DNA from: Alteromonas sp. a30
Lineage (GTDB): Bacteria > Pseudomonadota > Gammaproteobacteria > Enterobacterales > Alteromonadaceae
Length of the DNA: 64,000 nucleotides
Assembly: GCF_026788005.1 (NCBI RefSeq)
Contig: NZ_JABEPE010000010.1
Span: forward strand, 105,197-169,196
Direction: 5' to 3'
The translations under genes were made by a program, and so were the position numbers. Below are positions 44,940-53,946 of the stretch, piece by piece. The notes below the pieces were generated by a model. That model saw only the letters and a program-made list of their open reading frames with translations. It had not been told where the DNA came from and did not search any database. The first letter of the stretch is position 1, and every line of letters begins with the position of its first letter.

Positions 44940-45494
44940 ATGAAATTAACAAAAGCGCTACTGGCTTTCACCTTATTGCACTACATTACTGCTTGCTCTT
45001 ATGCACCACCTTCTAGCCCAATGTGTCGCATTGCCAAAGGTCAACAAGAAGCCCCCCCGGCAAACGCTGGCTGTATTGTTCGTGTCAAAAAGCGCATCCT
45101 CGCTATTACCCACTTTTATTCAGGAAAATTTGATTTACCCGCTGGCACAAGTGCTGATTCTGATGAATCGGCTCAATGTACGGCACATCGAGAAACATGG
45201 GAAGAAACAGGTTTTAACGTTGAAGTGGGAACATTGCTCGGCATAGCCGATAGTGGAATGCACTTTTTTGCATGTGAACTAGATGACGACTTCGACGGAC
45301 TCATTACCGAATTTCCTGTTCCGGCTTGGTCTGAAACAGAAGTGAATGCCATTCGTTTAATTAACCCTTTCTCAACAACCCCTTCTGAATGGCGCTTTCC
45401 AGACCAACTAATAAAAATACGAGATGCATTCAATAAACTCGGGGAAATTCAATCAAAACACGCTAAAACTAAAAAAGCGCACGAATCTTCTTGA
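44940..45494 (+). CDS. Nudix hydrolase-like lipoprotein
   Basis: 184 residues from ATG at 44940; the in-frame TTG upstream is rejected because this ATG gives a lipoprotein signal with lipobox ITAC. A Nudix box follows: LPAGTSADSDESAQC then REtWEETGF, with the REx2EE metal-binding residues intact and one extra residue before the first Glu. Nudix enzymes normally act on nucleoside diphosphate derivatives in the cytoplasm; an exported, lipid-anchored form is unusual, and the substrate is unknown. 66 nt downstream of the hybrid kinase. Confidence 0.75.
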   Translation: MKLTKALLAFTLLHYITACSYAPPSSPMCRIAKGQQEAPPANAGCIVRVKKRILAITHFYSGKFDLPAGTSADSDESAQCTAHRETWEETGFNVEVGTLLGIADSGMHFFACELDDDFDGLITEFPVPAWSETEVNAIRLINPFSTTPSEWRFPDQLIKIRDAFNKLGEIQSKHAKTKKAHESS

Positions 45495-45505
45495 TTCATG
45501 CGCTT
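45475..45505 (-). terminator. Terminator of the chemoreceptor gene, overlapping the Nudix gene end
   Basis: AAGCGCA-C-GAATC / GATTC-A-TGCGCTT stem with one mismatch; on the minus strand it runs into TTTTTT. It may also serve the plus strand. Confidence 0.8.
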
Positions 45506-45527
45506 ACACTGATTCTACGATGAGAAA

Positions 45528-47444
45528 TTACGATGAACGATAAGCCGCAACCAGTTTATCAAGTTGCTCAGAGAGCGCTTGTAGATTAACGCTGGCTTTT
45601 GCCACATCGTCAGACGCGCGCAAATTCACTAAGGTATCTTCACGAATTTGCTCTAGGCTAAAACTTATGTCTTTCGCGACCACGGCCTGCTCTTCTGTTG
45701 CGGCGGCAACTTGATTATTAATATCTTTCAGATGAACAATACCATCCGCAATATTAACCAAAGCACTTTCTGCTTCAATCACAGCCTCCACCCCTCTTGA
45801 AGCATGGGACTTGCTCTCCACCATCAAGCTTACTGCGGTTTGCGTTTCTTTTTGCAACTCTGTAATAGTTGTTTGAATTTCATCTGTCGATTCAGCCGTT
45901 CGTTGCGCTAAAGAACGGACTTCATCCGCTACAACAGCAAACCCTCTGCCCATTTCACCAGCCCGAGCCGCCTCAATGGCAGCATTTAATGCTAATAAGT
46001 TCGTTTGCTCAGAAACGCCTCGGATAACCTCTAATACCCCGCCAATAGCTTGAGTATGACTGGCTAATTTATTGATAACCGCACCGACGTCATCAACATG
46101 ATGCGACAACAATTCTATGGATTTTTTCGCTTTTATTGAGACCTCTTTCCCCTGACTTGAAGAAAGCTCCAGTTCATTGGCGGTGTCAGCTGCTTGGGTA
46201 GCGTTACCAGCGACTTCATGTACCGTATTCCCCATTTGTGTCACCGCAGTGGCCACTTGCTCGGTATGAGTAGATTGCTGTTGACCGTGATGTAAAAAGT
46301 CTTTTGCCGATTGAGCAACTTCACCAGCGTTGTTACGTAATAATTCACTGGTGTTTGAAACACGCTCAACTGTTGCCTGTATCTTGCTAACAAAGGCATT
46401 AAAGCCCTCTTGAAGCGCCTGCAATTCTGTGGAGCTTTGGCGCTCCAAACGAACATCTAAGTTTGCTTCTGCTTTTCCTAAATCAGCAAACACTTCTGCA
46501 AGATGTGTGATCGGCGCAGTTAAACGTTGGGCCAGCCAAAGTGCAATAACAGTGAACAGACCAGCTAGCACAATGGTCCACAAAATCATGCGTAAACTGT
46601 TGGCATTAAGCTCGGCAAAAATTTCACTTGCGGGGACCCTTGCAACGATATACCAATCCGCAGATTCTATATAGCTACTAGCGAGGTACACAGCCTCGCC
46701 ATCGACTGTGACTTCCTCAAGCGCGAAGGCTTGTCGCCCCAGTAAATGTTGTTGAGTGTCAGCGCCGTATATTTCAGACAAACGCTTTCCAAGCCGTTCT
46801 TTATTACGGTGAATTTGTATCTTCCCTGCCGCATCCGTAATAAACACAAATCCGGTATCAGCAATTTTAAAATCGTTCAGCACATCAACCATTTGATCCA
46901 TGCTACGACCAACACCGGCTAAAACTCGCCCATCCAATTGCTGAAAGTTGATAAATAACTTGGTCACCCCTTTTTCAACATAGAGACTCTTGCTTACCGC
47001 ATTGCCACTATCCCGAAATGCAAAAAACCAACTATCAAATTTATCATTTTGCAATACCCGTAAAAACCCGTCCTGATTCCAATATTTAGCCGTTTTTCTG
47101 TCTGCTATAGAAGAATTCGTTAAACCGTACTGTTTTTGTACATTGATGAGTGTTTTTACTACATCAGCTTCGCCTTCCTTTGGTGCACCATTTTCAATCC
47201 AGCGGCTAATCAATGCATTAGAAGAAAGTTGCTCTGTTGCATTTTGTAATACGGAAATTTCTTTATCTACCTGATTACGGATTTGCCAAAGAATATTAGG
47301 CAACTCAACCTCAACAAGGCGATTTGAAATCATATTTTTTGAGGAAATCTGACTGATTAAACCAATCATGACACTTGAAAATAAAACACCAATAAGAATA
47401 GCAAGCGCTAACTTACGACGGATAGAAAGTAACGACAAATTCAT
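45528..47444 (-). CDS. Methyl-accepting chemotaxis protein
   Basis: 638 residues. Membrane helices about 13-33 and 285-307 flank a periplasmic dCache-type sensor (with [20 protein letters not shown] and [18 protein letters not shown]). HAMP about 308-360, then a long cytoplasmic coiled coil whose hairpin tip is [19 protein letters not shown], the CheA/CheW contact. dCache sensors bind amino acids or other small ligands; the ligand is not predictable here. No CheR/CheB pentapeptide at the C-terminus. Confidence 0.95.
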   Translation of the reverse strand: MNLSLLSIRRKLALAILIGVLFSSVMIGLISQISSKNMISNRLVEVELPNILWQIRNQVDKEISVLQNATEQLSSNALISRWIENGAPKEGEADVVKTLINVQKQYGLTNSSIADRKTAKYWNQDGFLRVLQNDKFDSWFFAFRDSGNAVSKSLYVEKGVTKLFINFQQLDGRVLAGVGRSMDQMVDVLNDFKIADTGFVFITDAAGKIQIHRNKERLGKRLSEIYGADTQQHLLGRQAFALEEVTVDGEAVYLASSYIESADWYIVARVPASEIFAELNANSLRMILWTIVLAGLFTVIALWLAQRLTAPITHLAEVFADLGKAEANLDVRLERQSSTELQALQEGFNAFVSKIQATVERVSNTSELLRNNAGEVAQSAKDFLHHGQQQSTHTEQVATAVTQMGNTVHEVAGNATQAADTANELELSSSQGKEVSIKAKKSIELLSHHVDDVGAVINKLASHTQAIGGVLEVIRGVSEQTNLLALNAAIEAARAGEMGRGFAVVADEVRSLAQRTAESTDEIQTTITELQKETQTAVSLMVESKSHASRGVEAVIEAESALVNIADGIVHLKDINNQVAAATEEQAVVAKDISFSLEQIREDTLVNLRASDDVAKASVNLQALSEQLDKLVAAYRSS

Positions 47445-47807
47445 AAATACACCAATCGCGATTAATACTTACCGAGCTGTTCCATGCCTAATAAAGAGGT
47501 ATTTTTACCTCACTCTTTTGATCCACAGTCATCATTGACAAAAAGTTAAATTCAACGCTACCTGTCTAACCGGTCAACAGTTTAGACACCTCAAATTCAA
47601 AATCAATTTATTCATAAAATATTTAACAAAAACAGGTAATTAAAATACCCTGGCGAGATTTATTCTTCCCTTTCAAGGCCATTTTAGGGTTTGTTTTTGT
47701 ACCCAAGCATTAAAGAAGATTTACGACATTAGAGTGGTACTCTACAAACCGATTAGCTAAACTACATCACTCATCTGACCACTGATATTTTTTATTAGGA
47801 GCAACTC
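47445..47807. promoter_or_regulatory. Divergent spacer with an inverted repeat before the acyl-CoA dehydrogenase
   Basis: TAGAGT-ggt-ACTCTA at 47730-47744, a perfect six-base inverted repeat 63 nt upstream of the ATG, is the best operator candidate. The fatty-acid regulators FadR and PsrA have different consensus sites, so the binder is unknown. Nothing else supported in the spacer. Confidence 0.4.
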
Positions 47808-49565
47808 ATGCCGGATTACCGTGCCCCCACTACCGATCAGCAATTCCTCCTCCACGATTGGTTGGATATTGCCAGTCACTATCAAAGCATCGGTAAAGGT
47901 GATTTTGATAAAGAGCTTGTCAATGAAGTATTACAACAAGGCGCCAAGTTTGCAGAGGAAGTCGTCGCCCCATTAAACCGCGAAGGCGATGAAACCGGAT
48001 GTAAATTAGAAAACGGAAACGTCACCACGCCAAACGGTTTTGCTTCCGCTTACAAAGAATACGTAGAGAATGGCTGGAACTCGATGTTAGGCAACGAAGA
48101 GTTTGGTGGTCAAGAATTACCCTACTCAATGGCAGTCCCTTTTCATGAAATGTTAATGTCAGCTAACTTAAGTTGGCGCTTACTAAGCATGTTAACTGAA
48201 AGTGCAATTTTAGCGGTCGATAAACATGCGAGCGATGAACTAAAAGCAACCTACTTACCCAACTTAATTAGTGGTGAGTGGACAGGTACAATGTGTTTGA
48301 CCGAACCTCAAGCTGGCACCGACTTGGCATTACTCAATACCAAAGCAGAACCCGCCGAAGATGGCAGTTATCAGATTTCAGGCAGTAAAATCTTTATCTC
48401 AGGTGGCGACCAAGATTGGACCGATAACATTGTTCATCTTGTTTTGGCGCGTTTACCTGATGCACCTCCCGGTGTTAAAGGTATTAGCTTATTTATTGTG
48501 CCTAAATTTTTGCCAAATGAAGCTGGCGAATTTAATCAACCTAATACATTAGGTGTTGGCAGCCTCGAGCATAAAATGGGCATTAAAGGCTGCCCAACTT
48601 GTGTTATGAACTTTGATTCAGCGAAAGGCTGGTTAGTTGGCGCGCCACATACTGGTCTTGCGTGCATGTTTACGATGATGAACGATGCGCGGTTCCAAGT
48701 TGGTTTACAAGGTTTAGGACTTGCGGAAGCCTCGTATCAAGGTGCTGTGACCTATGCAATTGAACGCCTACAATCTCGCGCCCCACAAGGCACTCAACAA
48801 CCTGATCAAAAAGCCGACTCCATCATTCATCAACCGGATGTGCGCCGTATGCTTTTAACACAAAAAGCATTGGTTGAAGGGTGTCGCGCACTATCATTAG
48901 TTTATGCGAAACAAATGGATGTAGAGCGCTTTGGTGACACAGATAGCAAACACCAAGCCAGTGAGATCACCGCCTACCTAACGCCAATTGTAAAAGCGTT
49001 CTTCACTGATGTGAGTATGGAGGTTACGAATATTGGTGTGCAAGTGTTTGGTGGTCATGGTTACATTCGAGAATGGGGCATGGAGCAATTAGTACGTGAT
49101 AGCCGTATCACTCAACTTTACGAAGGGACTAATGGCATCCAAGCGCTCGATCTCATTTCTCGTAAATTAGCCCGTGATGGCGGTAAAAAGCAAGCTGTGA
49201 CTCATGCGTATTTCCGAGATATGGCACAAGCTATTGAAGATGCAGACAAGAAAACACATGCACTTGCTCTACTCGATGAATGGAATGAAGTTTCTCAAAC
49301 CCTTATGCAGCAATCACCAGACTTCCTTGCGTCAGGAGCCTATGACTACATGTTATACAGTTCTTACGCACTAATTGGTGTAATTTGGTTGAGTATGGCC
49401 GACACCGTAGCACAAAGTGACAACCCCGTATTTAAGTCCAGCAAAGTGAAAACCGCTGACTTTTACATCAAGCGTATTCTTCCAAGAAAAGACTTGCACA
49501 AGAGTGCAATTCAATTTGGCAGTGACGATTTACTCGCACCAACAGAAGAAGAATTTACGTTGTAA
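47808..49565 (+). CDS. Acyl-CoA dehydrogenase, DmdC-like long form
   Basis: 585 residues, longer than medium-chain enzymes by a C-terminal extension (about 470-585) as in the DmdC/3-methylmercaptopropionyl-CoA dehydrogenase group. Motifs: MCLTEPQAGTDLALL (FAD site), SGSKIFISGGDQD, VQVFGGHGYIREWGMEQ and YEGTNGIQALDLISRK with the catalytic Glu. Oxidises acyl-CoA thioesters in the cytoplasm, passing electrons to ETF. Whether the substrate is the DMSP product MMPA-CoA or a fatty acyl-CoA cannot be read from sequence; no other dmd gene is nearby. Confidence 0.88.
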   Translation: MPDYRAPTTDQQFLLHDWLDIASHYQSIGKGDFDKELVNEVLQQGAKFAEEVVAPLNREGDETGCKLENGNVTTPNGFASAYKEYVENGWNSMLGNEEFGGQELPYSMAVPFHEMLMSANLSWRLLSMLTESAILAVDKHASDELKATYLPNLISGEWTGTMCLTEPQAGTDLALLNTKAEPAEDGSYQISGSKIFISGGDQDWTDNIVHLVLARLPDAPPGVKGISLFIVPKFLPNEAGEFNQPNTLGVGSLEHKMGIKGCPTCVMNFDSAKGWLVGAPHTGLACMFTMMNDARFQVGLQGLGLAEASYQGAVTYAIERLQSRAPQGTQQPDQKADSIIHQPDVRRMLLTQKALVEGCRALSLVYAKQMDVERFGDTDSKHQASEITAYLTPIVKAFFTDVSMEVTNIGVQVFGGHGYIREWGMEQLVRDSRITQLYEGTNGIQALDLISRKLARDGGKKQAVTHAYFRDMAQAIEDADKKTHALALLDEWNEVSQTLMQQSPDFLASGAYDYMLYSSYALIGVIWLSMADTVAQSDNPVFKSSKVKTADFYIKRILPRKDLHKSAIQFGSDDLLAPTEEEFTL

Positions 49566-49575
49566 GAAGCATTCA

Positions 49576-49610
49576 AAGGCTGCCCTTTTCTTTTGGGCAG
49601 CTTCCCTTTC
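49576..49610 (+). terminator. Terminator after the acyl-CoA dehydrogenase
   Basis: GCTGCCC-9 nt-GGGCAGC stem followed by a pyrimidine-rich TTCCCTTTCT tail. Confidence 0.7.
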
Positions 49611-49793
49611 TATTCCCATTCGACTTTTCATGCTTCTGTATTCCGACTAGCTTTATTAGGGCGTGCTGTTTTTAGTTTGCCCGCAACTAAGACCCATTCA
49701 ACGGCTTGTAGTGTCGGTTTTAATATGACTCCGCCAATAATTTAAACCGTCTAACCAATTGAAATTAAAGAATCTCACTAGCAATGCGTGTGG

Positions 49794-49834
49794 TTGATTC
49801 AGATCAATGTGGGATTTGCTAAAAGTCCGATAAT
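49794..49834 (+). promoter_or_regulatory. FNR/Anr-type site and -10 of ompW
   Basis: TTGATTCAGATCAA (49794-49807) is a perfect FNR consensus (TTGAT-N4-ATCAA). GATAAT at 49829-49834 is a 5/6 -10. With a start near 49841 the site centres close to -41, a class II activator position. ompW genes are known FNR targets in other gammaproteobacteria. The rest of this 311-bp spacer holds nothing recognised. Confidence 0.75.
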
Positions 49835-49876
49835 AACCTCCATTGATAAGACGTAGTAAAAACTAGGACACACAAC

Positions 49877-50530
49877 ATGGTAATTAAAAAACTTGCATTG
49901 GGCTTAGCGGCAGCAGTGGCGACTCTTTCATACACTGCTAACACATATGCTGAAGACGCGGGCGACTGGTTAATTCGAGGCCGTATTGTTAATGTAAGCC
50001 CGAATGATGACTCAGGTGAAGTAACTGGTATTGCTGGTTCTGGTGTTGGTGTTGACAGCGATACAACCGTAGAAGTCGATATTAGTTATTTCCTAAATAA
50101 AAACTGGGCATTAGAGCTTATCGCAGCCACAACAAAACACGATATTTCTGGTGCAGGTGCCATTGCCTCGCTAGGCAACATCGTTGAAACCAGAGTATTG
50201 CCACCAACGTTAAACTTGCAGTATCACAACTATTTAAGTGAAGACACTCGTATGTATTTTGGCGCTGGTGTTAACTACACGGTTTTCTTTGATGAAGAAG
50301 GCAAAGGTGCATTCACTGGAGCCGATGTTGATTTAGACAATTCATTTGGTTTATCCACCCAAATTGGTGTGGACTTCAACATCAATAAAGATTGGTTTAT
50401 TAACTTGGATGCAAAATACATCTTTATGGACACTGAGGCTGAAATCCGCCCGGGTGATGGTTCAGTATTGAAAGTAGATGCTGATATTGACCCTTGGGTC
50501 ATTGGCGTTGGTATCGGGACTCGCTTCTAA
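49877..50530 (+). CDS. ompW: OmpW family outer-membrane protein
   Basis: 217 residues: signal peptide 1-25 (ANTYAEDAG), then an eight-stranded barrel pattern with GDWLIRGRIVNVSPND, LEVDISYFLNKNWALELIAATTKHD-type strands, LPPTLNLQYHNY and a C-terminal DPWVIGVGIGTRF ending in Phe. Forms a small hydrophobic channel in the outer membrane. Preceded by an FNR box, suggesting induction when oxygen is low. Confidence 0.93.
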   Translation: MVIKKLALGLAAAVATLSYTANTYAEDAGDWLIRGRIVNVSPNDDSGEVTGIAGSGVGVDSDTTVEVDISYFLNKNWALELIAATTKHDISGAGAIASLGNIVETRVLPPTLNLQYHNYLSEDTRMYFGAGVNYTVFFDEEGKGAFTGADVDLDNSFGLSTQIGVDFNINKDWFINLDAKYIFMDTEAEIRPGDGSVLKVDADIDPWVIGVGIGTRF

Positions 50531-50563
50531 ATCCCACTAACAGTTTACCCATCTAGAAAAATC

Positions 50564-50594
50564 AAAGGCGGCAAATCTATTGCCGCCTTTTTTC
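50564..50594 (+). terminator. Terminator of ompW
   Basis: AAAGGCGGCAA-5 nt-TTGCCGCCTTT perfect 11-pair stem running into six T in total. Confidence 0.9.
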
Positions 50595-50638
50595 GTTCGT
50601 CGTATGCTGGTTAATATTTTATATCTCTCATTGTCCTT

Positions 50639-51127
50639 ATGAACTGCTCGAGAACCTCGTTTTTAGAAACCAAAATCCCACCTATTGTGGTTATATTCGT
50701 TTTTGCTGGTTTTATGTGGCTTGCAAAACAATCAACGTTACTGGATTTATCCGTTCCTGACGCTTTATTGATATTAAGAAAGCCCACTTTTACCTTATTC
50801 AGTATACTCGGAACACTGTTACCCATTTTAGGTGTTATGAGTTTTAAACAGGCCAAAACCACCGTCGATCCCAGAGATCCAAGCAAATCGGAACATTTAG
50901 TCATAACCGGCATTTATCGATGGACACGCAATCCTATGTACCTTGGTTTTCTATTCTGGCTAATCGCTTGGGGAATATATTTAAGTGATGGGGCGAGCCT
51001 ACTTCTGGCGTTTTTGTTCGTGCCGTATATGAATCGATTTCAAATTCACCCGGAGGAACGCATGTTAAAACAATTCTTTGGTCGACAATACGAAGACTAT
51101 TGCCAACAAGTAAGGCGCTGGTTATAG
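50639..51127 (+). CDS. Isoprenylcysteine methyltransferase-family membrane protein
   Basis: 162 residues with four or five membrane helices and the ICMT/PEMT-type C-terminal signature: GIYRWTRNPMYLGFLFWLIAW followed by HPEERMLKQFFGRQYEDYCQQVRRWL. The RNPMY and EE motifs bind SAM in this superfamily. Bacterial members methylate lipids or other hydrophobic acceptors; the substrate is unknown. Converges with and overlaps the DUF1289 gene by 6 nt. Confidence 0.85.
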   Translation: MNCSRTSFLETKIPPIVVIFVFAGFMWLAKQSTLLDLSVPDALLILRKPTFTLFSILGTLLPILGVMSFKQAKTTVDPRDPSKSEHLVITGIYRWTRNPMYLGFLFWLIAWGIYLSDGASLLLAFLFVPYMNRFQIHPEERMLKQFFGRQYEDYCQQVRRWL

Positions 51128-51373
51128 GTCTAAATCTAACTGACCCGATTCTTGTATATCCTGAGAAGCATGTCGCTTTCTGGCTTCCCTTTCGGCTCGT
51201 TTACGTCTTTGCACAGCCGCTTTAATAATTTTACGCTTAACCTCATCTTCAATTACATTCCAGTGCAAACGTTCCTCTCGGCTCCTAAAGCAGCCAATAC
51301 AATAGCCTTTGGGTCCTGACTGGCAGATCCCAATACACGGGCTAGGTATTTCGAAAAATTCTATTTGCTCCAC
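51122..51373 (-). CDS. DUF1289 family cysteine-rich small protein
   Basis: 83 residues from a GTG start. N-terminal PSPCIGICQSGPKGYCIGCFRSREE with four closely spaced cysteines, a likely metal site, followed by a basic helical tail (KAAVQRRKRAEREARKRH). Function unknown. Its 3' end overlaps the methyltransferase gene. Confidence 0.85.
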   Translation of the reverse strand: MEQIEFFEIPSPCIGICQSGPKGYCIGCFRSREERLHWNVIEDEVKRKIIKAAVQRRKRAEREARKRHASQDIQESGQLDLDL

Positions 51374-51461
51374 AAGATATTTAAGACTCGGTTATTAGAA
51401 ACAATCTACAATTGTTAAAGAATGTCACCTTAACTGCAAGCCTGAGTGCACGATTACCTAC

Positions 51462-51493
51462 AAAAAAGCAGCCATATAAAATGACTGCTTTTG
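51462..51493 (-). terminator. Terminator of the M13 peptidase gene
   Basis: AAAAGCAG-13 nt-CTGCTTTT with an inner CAT/ATG pair; on the minus strand it runs into six T. 42 nt after the peptidase stop. Confidence 0.8.
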
Positions 51494-51534
51494 TTTCCAT
51501 AGATTGCTTTTAGCGAATATTGTTAATATTCAGC

Positions 51535-53616
51535 TTACCAGATAACAACTCGGTCTTCTGGCGCAACATACATACCATCGCCCTCTTCAACACCGAATGC
51601 TTGATAGAAAGCATCAACGTTAACTAAAGGACCCACGACTCGGTACTCAGATGGAGAATGCGGATCACTCAAGATTTGTGAACGTAATCTGTCTTCACGA
51701 TATTTAGCTCGCCATGCTTGTGCGTGTCCCATGAAGAAACGTTGCTCTCCGGTAAAGCCATCTATAACTGGTGATCCCTTGCCATTTAACGACATTTTAT
51801 ATGCTTTATACGCAATCGTTACCCCGGCTAAATCGCCGATATTTTCACCTTTAGTAAGCTGTCCATTAACATGGAGACCTTCAATTGGCTCGTAAGCATC
51901 AAATTGTGCGGCAAGCTTTTCGCCTAACACGTCGAACGCACTACGATCATTCTCGGTCCACCAACTTCTCAAGTTGCCGTCACCATCGTATTTAGAACCT
52001 TGATCATCAAAACCGTGACCGATTTCGTGACCAATCACCACACCGATAGCCCCGTAGTTAACGGCATCTTCAGCTTCAAGATTAAAGAATGGCGGCTGTA
52101 GAATACCCGCAGGGAATACGATTTCGTTACGTGTTGGGCTGTAGTAAGCATTAATCGTTTGCGGCGTCATACCCCAATCGGTTGGATCAACTTGTTTCCC
52201 AATACGCTCAACCCAATACAAATGCTCAAACTTGTCGTGACGCATGTAGTTACCCACTAAGTCATCTGCTTTAATTTTTAGCGATGAATAGTCACGCCAT
52301 TTGTCTGGATAACCGATTTTTGGAGTGAATTTGCTTAACTTGTCCAGAGCCGCTTTTTTGGTTTCCTCAGACATCCATTCTAAATCTTTGATGCTGTCAC
52401 CGTAGGCGCTGATGAGGTTGTCTACTAACTCAGACATTTTCGCTTTTGCTTCTGGCGTGAAGTGCTTAGCAACGTATTGTTGACCCAAAACTTCACCAAG
52501 TACATTACTGGTTGCGCTAACTGCACGTTTCCAGCGGTCACGATTTTCAGGCACACCATTTAACGTTGTTGCATGGAAAGCAAAATGCAGATCAACAAAG
52601 TCTTGGCTTAAACGTGGCGCGTAAGCATCTAACAAGTTATAAGCCATGTAGGCCTTCCATGTTTCGACATCTGCACTACCAAATACTTCAGAGAAGGCTT
52701 GGAAATAAGGTAATGCGCGCACAATCATTGCTTCGGTATTTTCTATACCACTGGCTTTTGCGTAAGCATCCCAATCAAAGTCGCCAAGTAGCGTGCGAAG
52801 CTCTTCGACCGTATGACGGTTGTAGTTCTTTTCTGCATCGCGACGCTCAACTTTGGTAATATGCTTTTGCGCGATGAGTGTTTCTAACGCCATGATCTTT
52901 TCTGCGAATTGCTCAGGGTCTTTGTAGCCTCCCATACGCAATAAATTGCCGATGTATTTCACTAATTCCGCACGGAAATTAACGTATTTTTCGTCTTCTT
53001 CTAGATAATAATCACGATCAGGTAAAGATAGGCCGGATTGATACAGCCACATCGCATACTGCTCTGGGTTTTTGGCATCTGCGTAAACATAGAAACCAAA
53101 TGGGCCACCCACACCGTATTCAAACATCTCGCCTAACTTTGCTGCCACACCGGATTTTGAATCGATTGCTGCAATGGCATCTAAGTTTGGTTTAAGTGGG
53201 CTAACACCTAACTTATTAACCAACTCTATGTCCATGAAACTGTTGTACATGTCGCCTAATTTTTGCTCATTGGAGCCCATTTTGGCATCAGATTCGGCTG
53301 CATTTTGAATAATGTTCTTAAGACGCTTTTGTGTTCTGTCGTGAACCACATTAAACATCCCAAAGCGGGATTTATCGGCAGGAATTTCTGTTTCACTTAA
53401 CCAACTACCATTGGCATATCGGAAGAAGTCATCCTGAGCTCGCACATTCTTGTCGATTGCCGATAAGTCAACACCAGAGATCATGGCGGCTTTTGTTTCT
53501 ACAGCATCAGCCTTCGCTTTTGCAGCATCATTCATGGTCGCAGGATTAGGACCACATGCTGTTAATGTTCCCAACGCCAATGAAATAGCGACGGCAATGG
53601 AGATTCTCTTGTTCAT
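51535..53616 (-). CDS. pepO: M13 family (neprilysin/PepO) metallopeptidase lipoprotein
   Basis: 693 residues with a lipoprotein signal (LGTLTAC, about 1-21). N-terminal M13 domain starts at DDFFRYANGSWL. Zinc site H530-E-I-G-H534 in VVIGHEIGHGFDDQGSKYD and third ligand Glu591 with Asp595 in GENIGDLAG, at the usual spacing. Substrate-binding NAYYSPTRNEIVFPAGILQPPFF and C-terminal FFMGHAQAWRAKYRED and SPSEYRVVGPLVNVDAFYQAF are family hallmarks. Cleaves oligopeptides in the periplasm. Confidence 0.95.
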   Translation of the reverse strand: MNKRISIAVAISLALGTLTACGPNPATMNDAAKAKADAVETKAAMISGVDLSAIDKNVRAQDDFFRYANGSWLSETEIPADKSRFGMFNVVHDRTQKRLKNIIQNAAESDAKMGSNEQKLGDMYNSFMDIELVNKLGVSPLKPNLDAIAAIDSKSGVAAKLGEMFEYGVGGPFGFYVYADAKNPEQYAMWLYQSGLSLPDRDYYLEEDEKYVNFRAELVKYIGNLLRMGGYKDPEQFAEKIMALETLIAQKHITKVERRDAEKNYNRHTVEELRTLLGDFDWDAYAKASGIENTEAMIVRALPYFQAFSEVFGSADVETWKAYMAYNLLDAYAPRLSQDFVDLHFAFHATTLNGVPENRDRWKRAVSATSNVLGEVLGQQYVAKHFTPEAKAKMSELVDNLISAYGDSIKDLEWMSEETKKAALDKLSKFTPKIGYPDKWRDYSSLKIKADDLVGNYMRHDKFEHLYWVERIGKQVDPTDWGMTPQTINAYYSPTRNEIVFPAGILQPPFFNLEAEDAVNYGAIGVVIGHEIGHGFDDQGSKYDGDGNLRSWWTENDRSAFDVLGEKLAAQFDAYEPIEGLHVNGQLTKGENIGDLAGVTIAYKAYKMSLNGKGSPVIDGFTGEQRFFMGHAQAWRAKYREDRLRSQILSDPHSPSEYRVVGPLVNVDAFYQAFGVEEGDGMYVAPEDRVVIW

Positions 53617-53946
53617 TATAGTATCCTTTGCACTACTTATGCTTTTGTTATTGTTTTGTGTTCTGTCGGTTTTAGTGATTCACACAAGCGGAACAGTGTA
53701 ATCTTTGCAGAGAGAAGACGCAAAAGTGTAAGAAAAGAGAGATTTAGATTAAATGTAATGAAGTATGAATTGAAAAATAAGTCTCTGTTTTAAAAAGTAT
53801 TAACCCAAATGGTTACTTTTTGTTTCGGAGTGGTAAACCGAACCTCCTTGTCCGATTATTCACTCTATGAAAGTCTTTTTTAACGCATCTGAAACGCCAT
53901 TCTTATATAGAAAAGTCGCTGTTTGATGAGCAAAAGAGGGGTTTGC
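53617..53946. other. Spacer between peptidase and amylase genes
   Basis: Holds the peptidase start region (AAAGGA ribosome site) and the 3' flank of the amylase gene. No terminator with a clean hairpin and T-run seen. Confidence 0.35.
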
